Positions 56,018 to 64,000 of a stretch of DNA of 64,000 bases are shown here, piece by piece. Numbering within the stretch: position 1 is the stretch's first letter; every line of letters begins with the position of its first letter. The notes below the pieces were generated by a model, which was not told the DNA's origin, searched no databases, and was given only the letters and a program-made list of their open reading frames with translations. The stretch comes from Aquiflexum lacus (GTDB lineage: Bacteria; Bacteroidota; Bacteroidia; Cytophagales; Cyclobacteriaceae), in NCBI RefSeq assembly GCF_015476655.1, contig NZ_JABFHF010000002.1:62001-126000 (forward strand), written 5' to 3'. The position numbers were made by a program, and so were the translations under genes.

Positions 56018-57235
56018 ATGCTTATGGTATTTAAAGAAGATATAGAAGCCGCATACGATGGTCAAAAACGAGTATTAGCCAAAGATTTTGGGTTTATCAA
56101 ACGTGAAATGTTGGAGATATTCAAACCATCCTCTACTCATGTCGAGGTAATTTCCGGCATAAGAAGATCTGGAAAGAGTACCCTGATGCGACAGATAGTC
56201 AAAAAATATTATGAAAAAGTCGCCTATTTCAACTTTGAAGATTCAAGAGTATTTGGTTTTGAAGTAGGTGATTTTTCAAAGTTGGATGATGTCATGGGAG
56301 AGGATGTTGAAGCCTACTTTTTTGATGAAATCCAGAATGTGAAGGGTTGGGAGGTTTTTGTGAGACAGCTACATGAAAGAGGGGAGAAAGTATTTGTCAC
56401 CGGTTCAAATGCTTCACTTTTGAGCCGGGAAATGGGTACAAGATTGACCGGAAGATATCTCAGTCATGAAGTATTCCCTTTTTCATATAAAGAATACCTC
56501 ACCTTTTTAGGTCTAGATGATAGTCAGGAAAATTTCAATGACTATGTGGTTAAAGGTGGCTTTCCTGAATTCCTAAGAGACCAAAACCCTGAAATACTTC
56601 AAATGTTGCTGAAAGATATCTTGTATAGGGATATAGCGGTCAGGTATGGAATAAAAAATACCCATGTGCTGATGGATATCGCACTTTTTTTAATATCCAA
56701 TATCGGGAAAGAGGTAAGTTTCAATGGTATCCGCAAAACTTTCAATGTCGGTTCGCCTACCACCGTTTCTGATTATTTATCTTGGATGGAGGATTCCTAT
56801 TTGTTGTTTTTCCTTCCGCGGTTTAGTTGGTCCTCTAAAAGTATATCGAAAAATCCCAAAAAAGTTTATTGCATCGATACTGGATTTGCCAAATCCAATT
56901 CATTGAGTTTCATAAAGGATAAGGGAAGACTTTTGGAGAATCTTGTTTATTTGAATTTTAGGAAAAAAAATAAAAAGCTGTATTACTTCAAAGAAAAGAA
57001 GGAATGTGATTTTGTGGTTTTTGAGGGAACTGTTTGTCGATGGCTGATACAGGTTACCAATGAATTGAATCCTGACAATAGGGATAGGGAAGTGGAAGGT
57101 TTGGTGGAGGCAATGGGGTTTTTCAATATGGATGAGGGTTATATCATCACGATGAATCAAAGTGATCAATTGACAAAGGAAAATAAAAAAATCATCATCC
57201 AAGACTTCAAAAAATTCTTTGACCTCTTGAATTAA
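56018..57235 (+). CDS. AAA-family ATPase with DUF4143 domain
   Basis: 405 residues. P-loop GIRRSGKSTLMRQIV near residue 46, Walker B AYFFDEIQNVKGWEVFVRQL, sensor-like VFVTGSNASLLSREMGTRLTGRY, then DUF4143 with YCIDTGFAKSNSL and LLENLVYLNFRKKNKKLYYFKEKKECDFVV. The last part is a PD-(D/E)xK-like fold. The family is abundant, often accessory, and of unknown function; toxin or defence roles have been suggested. An alternative start ATG lies two codons in (56024). Confidence 0.9.
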   Translation: MLMVFKEDIEAAYDGQKRVLAKDFGFIKREMLEIFKPSSTHVEVISGIRRSGKSTLMRQIVKKYYEKVAYFNFEDSRVFGFEVGDFSKLDDVMGEDVEAYFFDEIQNVKGWEVFVRQLHERGEKVFVTGSNASLLSREMGTRLTGRYLSHEVFPFSYKEYLTFLGLDDSQENFNDYVVKGGFPEFLRDQNPEILQMLLKDILYRDIAVRYGIKNTHVLMDIALFLISNIGKEVSFNGIRKTFNVGSPTTVSDYLSWMEDSYLLFFLPRFSWSSKSISKNPKKVYCIDTGFAKSNSLSFIKDKGRLLENLVYLNFRKKNKKLYYFKEKKECDFVVFEGTVCRWLIQVTNELNPDNRDREVEGLVEAMGFFNMDEGYIITMNQSDQLTKENKKIIIQDFKKFFDLLN

Positions 57236-57277
57236 ATAATATATTTTTGTAATATTCTAAGATAAAATGGATGTCCA

Positions 57278-58252
57278 ATGAAACGATTTCTTTCAATTCT
57301 CGCTATCGTTATGCTGACTTTTTCCTGTCAGGAAACTGAGGAAAAAAATGAAGAAACAATTTCTCCAGAAGCAGAGGCATTTTTGAATGAGTTCCTCCAA
57401 TTGGTTGAAAATGATTTTTATAGTTCATTTAGTTTCAATTACACTTGGAAGAAGTCCCAAATTGATCAGGCCATATCGGAATTGACTAAAGATGCCCGGA
57501 AAATCGAGGATACTTATATTGCATTGGATAAGGTGTTCGAGATGATTGGGGATGATAAAAGTTATGTGATCAACTCAAGAGGAGAAATTGTAGCAGGAGA
57601 CAAAAATGCCTTTGATTGTATTTCAGTCCAAAAACAAACACCCGCTTTACCCAATAATATAGCCTATTTGGATATTCCGACCTCTCAATTAAGCCCCGAA
57701 GATATAGCTTTGGCCATTCAGGAACAGATAAGGGGGAGAGAATTGGAGGCAACAGATGCTTGGATCATAGACCTCCGAAGCCTGACAGGAGGGAATTTGG
57801 AGGGAATGTTGGCCGGTTTGGGGCCTTTACTTGGAGATGGGGTCTTGGGGGCATTTTTTTATGATGACAGTAAAAAAGAAGATTGGGAGTATAAAAACGG
57901 TGGATCCTTCATTGGTGGTGTTCGAAAAGTGACTGTTCCAAATGCATTGGAGGTATTATCTCCCTTACCAAAAGTTGCAGTCTTGATTGACGGGTCAACT
58001 TGTCGGGAAGGAGAGCAAATATTTGCTGCAATACTTAGTAGGCCCAATACCCGAACCTTTGGTAATGCCACTGCTGGAAGGGCTTTTCTGGAAGACCAAC
58101 GAAGCCTGGCAGAAGGGCATAAGCTACATTTTGTGAAAGCGATGCTGATGAACAGAGAAAGCAATCTGACCACTTTTCCTAATTTGCACCCGGATGGCAA
58201 TTCTTCTGTTACAGTAAATTTTGATGATGTATTTGAATGGCTGGGAATTTAA
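57278..58252 (+). CDS. S41-like lipoprotein, probably lacking the catalytic serine
   Basis: 324 residues. Signal MKRFLSILAIVMLTFSC with a lipobox cysteine at residue 17. The S41 fold is visible: NIAYLDIPTS, AWIIDLRSLTGGNLEGMLAGLGPLLG, PKVAVLIDGSTCREGEQIFAAIL and TFGNATAGRAF. In active members the segment after the T carries S in S-A-G-E or S-x-x-E; here it reads C-R-E-G-E with Arg at that position. It is thus possibly a non-catalytic peptide-binding protein. No PDZ domain is evident. Confidence 0.7.
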   Translation: MKRFLSILAIVMLTFSCQETEEKNEETISPEAEAFLNEFLQLVENDFYSSFSFNYTWKKSQIDQAISELTKDARKIEDTYIALDKVFEMIGDDKSYVINSRGEIVAGDKNAFDCISVQKQTPALPNNIAYLDIPTSQLSPEDIALAIQEQIRGRELEATDAWIIDLRSLTGGNLEGMLAGLGPLLGDGVLGAFFYDDSKKEDWEYKNGGSFIGGVRKVTVPNALEVLSPLPKVAVLIDGSTCREGEQIFAAILSRPNTRTFGNATAGRAFLEDQRSLAEGHKLHFVKAMLMNRESNLTTFPNLHPDGNSSVTVNFDDVFEWLGI

Positions 58253-58288
58253 GATTGATTAATTTTATTCTTCAATCCCGAAAAATCC

Positions 58289-59158
58289 ATGTACTCAAAC
58301 GTCCAAGATTTTCTAAAACAACCTTACCCCTATTATTTCAAGGGGAAAAACCTTTGGATCTTAGCTACGGTGATTTTTGGGATGAGTATGGGCTTCAACT
58401 ATTTTTTTGAACCTTTTGTGGTTTACAGACCTGAACACAAAGTCAGTTATTTTTGGATTTCCATGATACATTCTTTGAATGCCTTTTTTTGTGTATTGCT
58501 CATTATTGGTTTGAACAATTTGAGTGTAAATGAAGACAAGTGGACTGTCAGAAAAGAAATCGCATTGATTGCAGGTGTATTGTTGATGATTGGAATCAGT
58601 CAGTTTCTTGTCAGGGATTTTATTTATTCAAATCCTGATAACTGGTCAATAAGATACTTTTTGGAAGAAATCAGAAATACATTTTTGGTAGGAGTTCTGT
58701 TTGCAATTATTCTTGTTCCCATGAATTACCTGAGATTATTGAAGGCACATCTGAAAACCGCCAAATCTCTCAACAGTCAGCAACAGCTTGATTTTTCAAC
58801 ACAAAGGGAAAAACTACTTCCTATTGTTACCCAACAAAAAAGTGATGACTTTGACCTCAACCCTGAAGAGTTTTTATTTGCCAAATCGGAAGGGAATTAC
58901 TTGGAGATATATTTCGAGAAAGGTGACACAGCGAACAAGGTTTTAAAAAGAATGACACTCAAAGAATTTGAAAGCCAATTGCAATCCTTTCCCCATTTTT
59001 TCAAAACTCACAGGTCTTTTTTGGTAAATCTCCAAAAAGTAGCGCAAGTAAAAGGCAATGCACAAGGTTATCAATTGAAAGTAAAAAGTCATTCTGATTC
59101 ACTCCCTGTATCAAGAGGGATGATTGATGACTTTGAAAGAAAGTACAAAGTCTCATAA
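58289..59158 (+). CDS. Membrane-bound LytTR transcriptional regulator
   Basis: 289 residues. Four membrane helices in residues ~22-150, then a linker, then a LytTR DNA-binding domain at ~195-285: EFLFAKSEGNYLEIYFEK, LKRMTLKEFESQLQSFPHFFKTHRSFLVNL and LPVSRGMIDDFERKY. It has no receiver domain, so the membrane part itself may sense a signal. Targets unknown; the next gene, an acyltransferase, is a candidate. Confidence 0.87.
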   Translation: MYSNVQDFLKQPYPYYFKGKNLWILATVIFGMSMGFNYFFEPFVVYRPEHKVSYFWISMIHSLNAFFCVLLIIGLNNLSVNEDKWTVRKEIALIAGVLLMIGISQFLVRDFIYSNPDNWSIRYFLEEIRNTFLVGVLFAIILVPMNYLRLLKAHLKTAKSLNSQQQLDFSTQREKLLPIVTQQKSDDFDLNPEEFLFAKSEGNYLEIYFEKGDTANKVLKRMTLKEFESQLQSFPHFFKTHRSFLVNLQKVAQVKGNAQGYQLKVKSHSDSLPVSRGMIDDFERKYKVS

Positions 59159-59252
59159 TCTTGCATTTCATCCCAAATCCTTGACATTGATCACAAGGCC
59201 CTTTTTTCAATCTTTTCAATATCTACTTTTGGATAAAACAAAATCAAAAATT

Positions 59253-60398
59253 ATGCGCAGACATGACTTAGATTGGCTAAGGGTAATCGTTTTCGGATTG
59301 CTGATATTTTACCATGTTGGGATGTTTTTTGTCCCTTGGGGATTCCATATCAAGAATGACATCATTTATCCCGACTTGCGGTGGCCTATGTTATTTGTGA
59401 ATCAATGGCGTTTGCCTATCCTTTTTGTGATTTCTGGGATGGGAACCTATTACGCCCTTTCCAAAAGAAGCGGTGGACATTTTGCCAAAGAAAGGATTCA
59501 AAGACTTTTGTTGCCATTGATGGTTGGTATTCTTTTGGTTGTTCCTCCCCAGGTTTATTTTGAGCGTTTGGATAAAGGTCAATTTACTGAGGGATATTTC
59601 GAATTTTGGCCATCACAGGCATTTATCGGAGTTTACCCCGAGGGTAATTTTTCTTGGCACCACTTGTGGTTTTTGCCCTACCTGTTGCTCTTTTCTCTGG
59701 TGTTGATTCCTGCTTTCCTTTACCTCAGAAATCATCCTCAAAGCTGGTTATTGAAAAAAATGACTGTCCTAGCTTCCAGGCCTTTTGGTCTGTTTTGGTT
59801 GATCATTCCGCTTTATCTATGGGAATCTTTATTGGAGCCTTTTTTCCCCTCCACCCATGCCCTATGGGGAGATTGGTTCAATGTGGTGAATTATATTACA
59901 CTGTTCTTTTTTGGCTTTTTATTGATTTCTGTCAAAGATATTTTCTGGAAAACTGTTTTGCAAAACAGAAGGAAATACCTCTATTGTGGGTTGGTCGGTT
60001 TCACACTATTGATTGGATTGAGACAGGTGTATGCAGATTCTACTTTGATCCATTTCATTGAAGCCTTTTTCAAAGTGTTCAACCTTTGGGCTTGGATATT
60101 GGCTTTGTTCGGTTATGCGGCTGCTTACCTGAATCGGCCCAGCACAGCCCTGACCTATGCCAATGAGTCGGTCTATCCATTTTATATTCTTCATCAGACT
60201 TTCACTATTGCGATAGGATTTTATTTGATGCACTTGGATTGGGGGTTTTGGCCCAAGTTCCTGGTCATGTCGGCAGGAACATTTGGTTTTTCCTGGTTGG
60301 TTTATGAATTTGGTATCAGGAGGTGGAAATGGATTAGACCTTTGTTTGGACTTAAGCAAAGCAAGCCTGAAGGAGTTGGTAAAAGAATTTATGCCTGA
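59253..60398 (+). CDS. Membrane acyltransferase, family 3 (OpgC-like)
   Basis: 381 residues from the ATG at 59253; the longer frame from 59124 overlaps the LytTR gene and lacks family similarity. RRHDLDWLRVIVFGLLIFYHVGMFFVPWG is the N-terminal acyltransferase-3 motif with its catalytic His. About ten membrane helices follow. It transfers acyl groups, commonly to glycans, at the inner membrane. Acceptor unknown. Probably transcribed with, or under control of, the LytTR gene 94 nt upstream. Confidence 0.85.
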   Translation: MRRHDLDWLRVIVFGLLIFYHVGMFFVPWGFHIKNDIIYPDLRWPMLFVNQWRLPILFVISGMGTYYALSKRSGGHFAKERIQRLLLPLMVGILLVVPPQVYFERLDKGQFTEGYFEFWPSQAFIGVYPEGNFSWHHLWFLPYLLLFSLVLIPAFLYLRNHPQSWLLKKMTVLASRPFGLFWLIIPLYLWESLLEPFFPSTHALWGDWFNVVNYITLFFFGFLLISVKDIFWKTVLQNRRKYLYCGLVGFTLLIGLRQVYADSTLIHFIEAFFKVFNLWAWILALFGYAAAYLNRPSTALTYANESVYPFYILHQTFTIAIGFYLMHLDWGFWPKFLVMSAGTFGFSWLVYEFGIRRWKWIRPLFGLKQSKPEGVGKRIYA

Positions 60399-60491
60399 TT
60401 TGTTTAGTTTGTTTCAAAATGATTTTGGACAAATTGGGGGAATTTAAATGTATTCATTAGTTTGCATTTCAATTACAAATTTTGAATTATC

Positions 60492-61517
60492 ATGGTCAGA
60501 TCCAAGCATTTTTCTGCAGCGATTTCTTTCTTTCTACTTTTCACTTATGCCTGTAATGCTGAACCCATCATGCCCCCTATTCCTCCTGTTGGGAATTCTT
60601 ATTCCTTGGGGAGGGTCGGAAATGCTGAGGATCTACAGACCGATACGGAAAGTGGACTTGTCCTGATGGGCGGCAGCACGGATGTGGATGCAGCCATGTT
60701 ATGGATGATCGAAAGGTCGGGCGGTGGGGATTTTGTGATCATCAGGGTAAGTGGCGGAGATGGATACAATGATTACCTCTATAATATGGGTGGACTGAAT
60801 TCTGTAGAAACCTTGCGTCTCAATACAGTTGAATCCGCCAATGATGAAAAGGTGTTTGAGACCTTGATGAATGCCGAGGCCTTGTTTATTGCGGGTGGTG
60901 ATCAGTCCCAATACTTGAGATTATGGGAAGGCACCAAAGTTGAAGAGGCCATTCAGTACCTGATCCATGAAAAACAAATTCCGATAGGTGGAACAAGTGC
61001 AGGTTGTGCCATTATGGGTGAGTTTGTCTATACAGGGGAAAGCGGTTCCATCATCAGTCAGGAAGCCCTCCAAAATCCATTTGATGAAAGATTGACAGTT
61101 CGCCGGTCCAGTCTCATCAATCATCCCCTTTTGCAAAACACAATCACTGACCAGCATTTTTCTCAGAGAGGGAGAGAAGGCAGATTGGTCGGGTTTTTGG
61201 CAAGGTTGAAAAACCTTGCCAATAATGAGCTTCTCAAGGCCATTGCAGTAGATGAGAAGACTGCGGTGGTGATTGACAAAGATGGCCAAGCCAAAGTTTT
61301 TGGTCAGGCCAATGCTTTTTACCTGATGGAATCCAATGCAGACCAACTAGCCGAAACACTCCAAAACCAAACTCCCCTAACATGGAACCTTGGCCAACAA
61401 GCCCTGAAATATAAAACGGTCAATGCTGATCAAAATCCATCTTTGGATCTCAAAACATGGGAATGGGAATGGGATGGATTTTGGTATGTGGAAGCGGGGG
61501 AACTAAAGATCAATTGA
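60492..61517 (+). CDS. Cyanophycinase-like peptidase (S51 family) lipoprotein
   Basis: 341 residues. Signal with a lipobox-like TYAC at residue 21. Class I glutaminase-like fold: GLVLMGGSTDVDAAMLWMIERSGGGDFVIIRVSGGDGYNDYLY, LFIAGGDQSQY, and the nucleophile in GGTSAGCAIMGEFVY near residue 169. DQHFSQRGREGRLVGFLARL follows, as in cyanophycinases. Cyanophycinases cut cyanophycin dipeptide branches; many Bacteroidetes homologues have other, unknown targets. Confidence 0.85.
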   Translation: MVRSKHFSAAISFFLLFTYACNAEPIMPPIPPVGNSYSLGRVGNAEDLQTDTESGLVLMGGSTDVDAAMLWMIERSGGGDFVIIRVSGGDGYNDYLYNMGGLNSVETLRLNTVESANDEKVFETLMNAEALFIAGGDQSQYLRLWEGTKVEEAIQYLIHEKQIPIGGTSAGCAIMGEFVYTGESGSIISQEALQNPFDERLTVRRSSLINHPLLQNTITDQHFSQRGREGRLVGFLARLKNLANNELLKAIAVDEKTAVVIDKDGQAKVFGQANAFYLMESNADQLAETLQNQTPLTWNLGQQALKYKTVNADQNPSLDLKTWEWEWDGFWYVEAGELKIN

Positions 61518-61570
61518 ATTTTTTTCTGGTCATTTAAAAATATAAGAAGGAATATGGATTTAATTTTTTT

Positions 61571-61675
61571 GAACCACAAAAGAGACAAAAGGAAACAAAA
61601 GTGAGTAAAATTTGAGGTTGAATGAAACCAATTTTTTTATTTTTCTTTTGTACCCTTTTGTAACTTTTGTGGTTC
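61571..61675. repeat. Palindromic dispersed repeat (GAACCACAAAAG family), copy 2
   Basis: Left arm 61571-61601 and right arm 61645-61675, 31 nt each, are near-perfect inverted repeats around a 43-nt AT-rich centre. Arms match copy 1 at 50631-50722, while the centres differ. It lies between convergent genes. Confidence 0.75.
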
Positions 61676-61707
61676 ATTATTTTTTTAAACCTCCCTGAAA
61701 AAGGCAT

Positions 61708-62838
61708 TTACGAAGCTTCCTCGTCTTCTTTTTTGGTTTCGGCGATATCGATTACATCTGATTTTAGGATCCAGCCTTTATCCAGTGCGTGCCTTGCAGC
61801 GTCCATGGTATCCGTCACCAAGAGCATCTCCACTCCGAGGTTTTGCATTTTCAATTGAATCTCTTCCATCGCAGCATGCCGGGACACTTGGACATCCCGG
61901 ATATAAATCATCTTGACCCTACCTGGATAATCTTTGATCACTTGCAGGTAAATTTCCGGGTCATGTTGACCGGAATCGCCGATCAGGATAAAAGGAATTT
62001 CTCCATAAAATTCAAATATCTTTTCCACTTGGGACAACTTGTGGTCAAAATGACTACCGGCTATCAATTGTTCCCTGGACAAGCCAATATCCCTTAACAT
62101 CAAGGGACCTTTGGGAATATGATGCACTTCCAAAAACTCCATCAGGAAATCATAAAGGTTCCAGGGGCTGCTCGATACATAAAACAAGGGGTTGCTTTCG
62201 ATTTCATCCCTCCCTTTTTCCATTGCTTTGTAAAATGCCGAAACACCTGGAAATGGAATTCGGGAATAGGCATTTCCCAAAAAAGTCGTCTTGATCATTT
62301 CCCATAGTCTCGTAGCACCTGTTGGTACAATAGTATCATCAATATCCGAAATGATTCCATACTCCAAATGTTCAGAGGGCATGAATATCTTATTGATGGC
62401 CGCTACTTGACCCTGTTTCGAAATGACCTTATCCAATAATTCCAAGTGTACTTCCTCCCATTGATTGGTAAAGGTACAATTGGCAGGAACAGGGATTCTG
62501 AATTCAGCATAGCCTTCCTCATCAGATACAGCAATAACTTCATTTTCATAAAATGTAGCTTTGACCCTCACATGGGGTATTTCCCAAGTCATAAAGCGTT
62601 TATACATTTTTTGAAAGTTTCTCAATCGCCTATCTTGTGCATCCGAAGGTCCGATTTTTCGGTCCCTGAGAATTCTTGCTACAAAATATATTTCCCGTTC
62701 GTTGCCAAAACCTTTGTAAGGCATGATCATGATTGACTTGATCAGTCCTAGTTTGATTCCGGATTTGAGTTTAAAAGAAGAATAAGCCCGCTTGATTTGG
62801 TATAAAAAAGGTAGTAGGTAAGATTGGCGTCTTTTCAA
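61708..62838 (-). CDS. App1-like phosphatase (DUF2183 catalytic domain)
   Basis: 376 residues. HAD-type catalytic region: YGIISDIDDTIVPTGATRLWEMIKTTFLGNAYSRIPFPGVSAFYKAM near residues 165-210, with D-x-D-D-T nucleophile motif, then FYVSSSPWNLYDFLMEFL and FILIGDSGQHDPEIY. In yeast App1 this domain is a phosphatidate phosphatase. Bacterial targets are unknown. The N-terminal ~160 residues form a beta-rich region (VKATFYENEVIAVSDEEGYAEFRIPV). Confidence 0.85.
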   Translation of the reverse strand: MKRRQSYLLPFLYQIKRAYSSFKLKSGIKLGLIKSIMIMPYKGFGNEREIYFVARILRDRKIGPSDAQDRRLRNFQKMYKRFMTWEIPHVRVKATFYENEVIAVSDEEGYAEFRIPVPANCTFTNQWEEVHLELLDKVISKQGQVAAINKIFMPSEHLEYGIISDIDDTIVPTGATRLWEMIKTTFLGNAYSRIPFPGVSAFYKAMEKGRDEIESNPLFYVSSSPWNLYDFLMEFLEVHHIPKGPLMLRDIGLSREQLIAGSHFDHKLSQVEKIFEFYGEIPFILIGDSGQHDPEIYLQVIKDYPGRVKMIYIRDVQVSRHAAMEEIQLKMQNLGVEMLLVTDTMDAARHALDKGWILKSDVIDIAETKKEDEEAS

Positions 62839-63006
62839 TTTGACTGGTTTTTAAAAATCAGGAATCCAAATTAGCCAAAATACTGTTGTGATTCTATTCT
62901 TTTTTGCGATATTAATAATCGATTTGTCTTTAGGGTATCTGAATTAACAGAATCGGATAAGACAGAATTTTCAAACCCAATCAATCTTTATAACCCAAAA
63001 TATTTC

Positions 63007-63950
63007 GTGATGAATCGTAGAAGAGATTTTCTCAAAAAAGCCGGATTGGCAACAGCAGCTTTAGGATTCGGTATTCCCCAATTCAGTTTCACTATGAAAA
63101 AACAAGACCCTTTGTTCAAAATCTCTCTTGCAGAATGGTCTGTCAACCGGTTGCTTTTTTCGGGACAGATGGATCATCTTGATTTTCCTTTGATGAGCAA
63201 AAAGCATGGAATTCTTGCGGTGGAGTATGTCAATCATTTTTTTATGGATAAGGCTCAGGACAGAAACTATCTCAAGGAAATGAATACCCGATGCGATAAT
63301 GAGGGGATCGACCAGGTCTTGATCATGGTGGATAGGGAAGGGACTTTGGGAGCCAAGGCTGCTACTGATAGGCAACAGACCGTTGAAAACCATAAAAAAT
63401 GGGTGGAGGCCGCGGAGTTTTTGGGATGTCATTCCATTCGGATCAATGCCTATACTGAGATTCCTTGGTCAACGGATCCAAAGATGGCTGCAGAAGCTAT
63501 GAAGCTTTGTGCAGATGGCATGCGATCTCTTTGTGAATTTGCTGATGACTTTGATATCAATATCATTATCGAAAACCATGGCGGATTTTCCATCGATGGC
63601 AAATGGCTCGTAGGTATGCTCGAACAGACCGGACATAAAAGAGCCGGCAGCCTACCGGATTTTGGCAACTTTAGGATTTTTAGGGATGAGAACAAACATG
63701 TTTCCTATGACTCTTATCAGGGTGTGGATGAACTGATGCCATGGCCAAAGGTGTCAGTCTCAAGCCAACTGTCTTTGATGACAAGGGAAACCAATATCCA
63801 TTAGACTATGAGCGGATGATGAAAATCGTGCTTTCCCATGGCTACCACGGCTATGTAGGCATCGAGCATGGCGAAAAAGACAAGGAATGGGAAAGTATTG
63901 TGGAGATTAGGGATACTTTGGTGGAAGTGAGGGATGCGATGAACGGGTGA
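63007..63950 (+). pseudogene. Secreted sugar-phosphate isomerase/epimerase-like protein, frameshifted
   Basis: Twin-arginine signal MNRRRDFLKKAGLATAALGFGIPQF, then a xylose-isomerase-like TIM barrel (HGILAVEYVNHFF, IRINAYTEIPWSTDPKMAAEAM, NIIIENHGGFSIDGKWLVGMLEQT, GSLPDFGNFRIF). The first frame ends at 63804. The remaining family sequence (AKGVSLKPTVFDDKGNQYPL ... HGYVGIEHGE) lies in the next frame from about 63741 to 63950. Adding one G after 63744 (TGG CCA to TGG GCC) joins both into ~315 residues. Either a true mutation or a sequencing error. Confidence 0.8.
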
Positions 63951-64000
63951 ATTCCACCTCAAAGCTCATAATCCAAGCAACTTTTCACGTTCTTCTCGTG

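Overview
The window comes from a low-GC member of the Bacteroidetes, most likely the order Cytophagales near the Cyclobacteriaceae. This is inferred from gene content: type IX secretion (T9SS) cargo-like tails, an HmuY-type haem lipoprotein, atpDC detached from the other ATP synthase genes, an enlarged NusB, and promoters of the Bacteroidetes form TTG-N19-TAnnTTTG. I assigned no species. The window is mostly ordinary chromosome. I saw no rRNA, tRNA, CRISPR array, prophage or intact transposase.

Layout. 1-8.8 kb: four tandem paralogous secreted proteins that share one C-terminal module of about 200 residues but carry different N-terminal passengers, followed by a beta-propeller lipoprotein. 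8.8-13.7 kb: an NTF2-like secreted protein, serS, a lipoprotein, and an oxygenase-chromate transporter pair. 13.7-14.5 kb: a repeat-rich gene desert with a perfect 23-bp-stem hairpin. 14.5-18.7 kb: hpf, xerC/D, a lipoprotein, rpsU and atpDC. The rpsU gene has a perfect Shine-Dalgarno sequence, rare in this phylum. 19.0-25.8 kb: a six-gene haem-uptake cluster (substrate-binding protein, permease, ATPase, HemS-like protein, TonB receptor, HmuY-like lipoprotein) with shared TTAGATT-N-AATCTAA palindromes at two control points. 25.8-26.0 kb: a MITE-like inverted-repeat element.

26-35 kb: NlpC/P60 lipoprotein; a tight operon nusB-ytxH-DUF1573-yajC-ybbR-coaE; a leucine-type dehydrogenase; an ABC exporter; two unknown genes. 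35-43 kb: a PQQ dehydrogenase with a nested cytochrome c domain, a nucleoside hydrolase, an M28 peptidase and gcvP. 43-47 kb: an accessory region with a PIN toxin-antitoxin pair bracketed by repeat arms, a PLP decarboxylase, and a HEPN toxin whose MNT antitoxin is fused to an XRE helix-turn-helix domain and preceded by a three-half-site operator with a 14-nt period. 47-53 kb: an M1 aminopeptidase, then a GH15 hydrolase facing a fused trehalose-6-phosphate synthase/phosphatase. 53-64 kb: a truncated phosphatase remnant, a lyase-symporter pair, a DUF4143 ATPase, an S41-like protein that seems to lack its serine nucleophile, a membrane LytTR regulator, an acyltransferase, a cyanophycinase-like protein, an App1-like phosphatase, and a frameshifted sugar-phosphate isomerase-like gene at the right edge.

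The most notable items are the HTH-MNT/HEPN module with its phased operator, the haem cluster with its palindromes, the rpsU Shine-Dalgarno, the tandem T9SS-like paralogues, and several dispersed repeat families that sit at gene ends and have truncated or extended reading frames.
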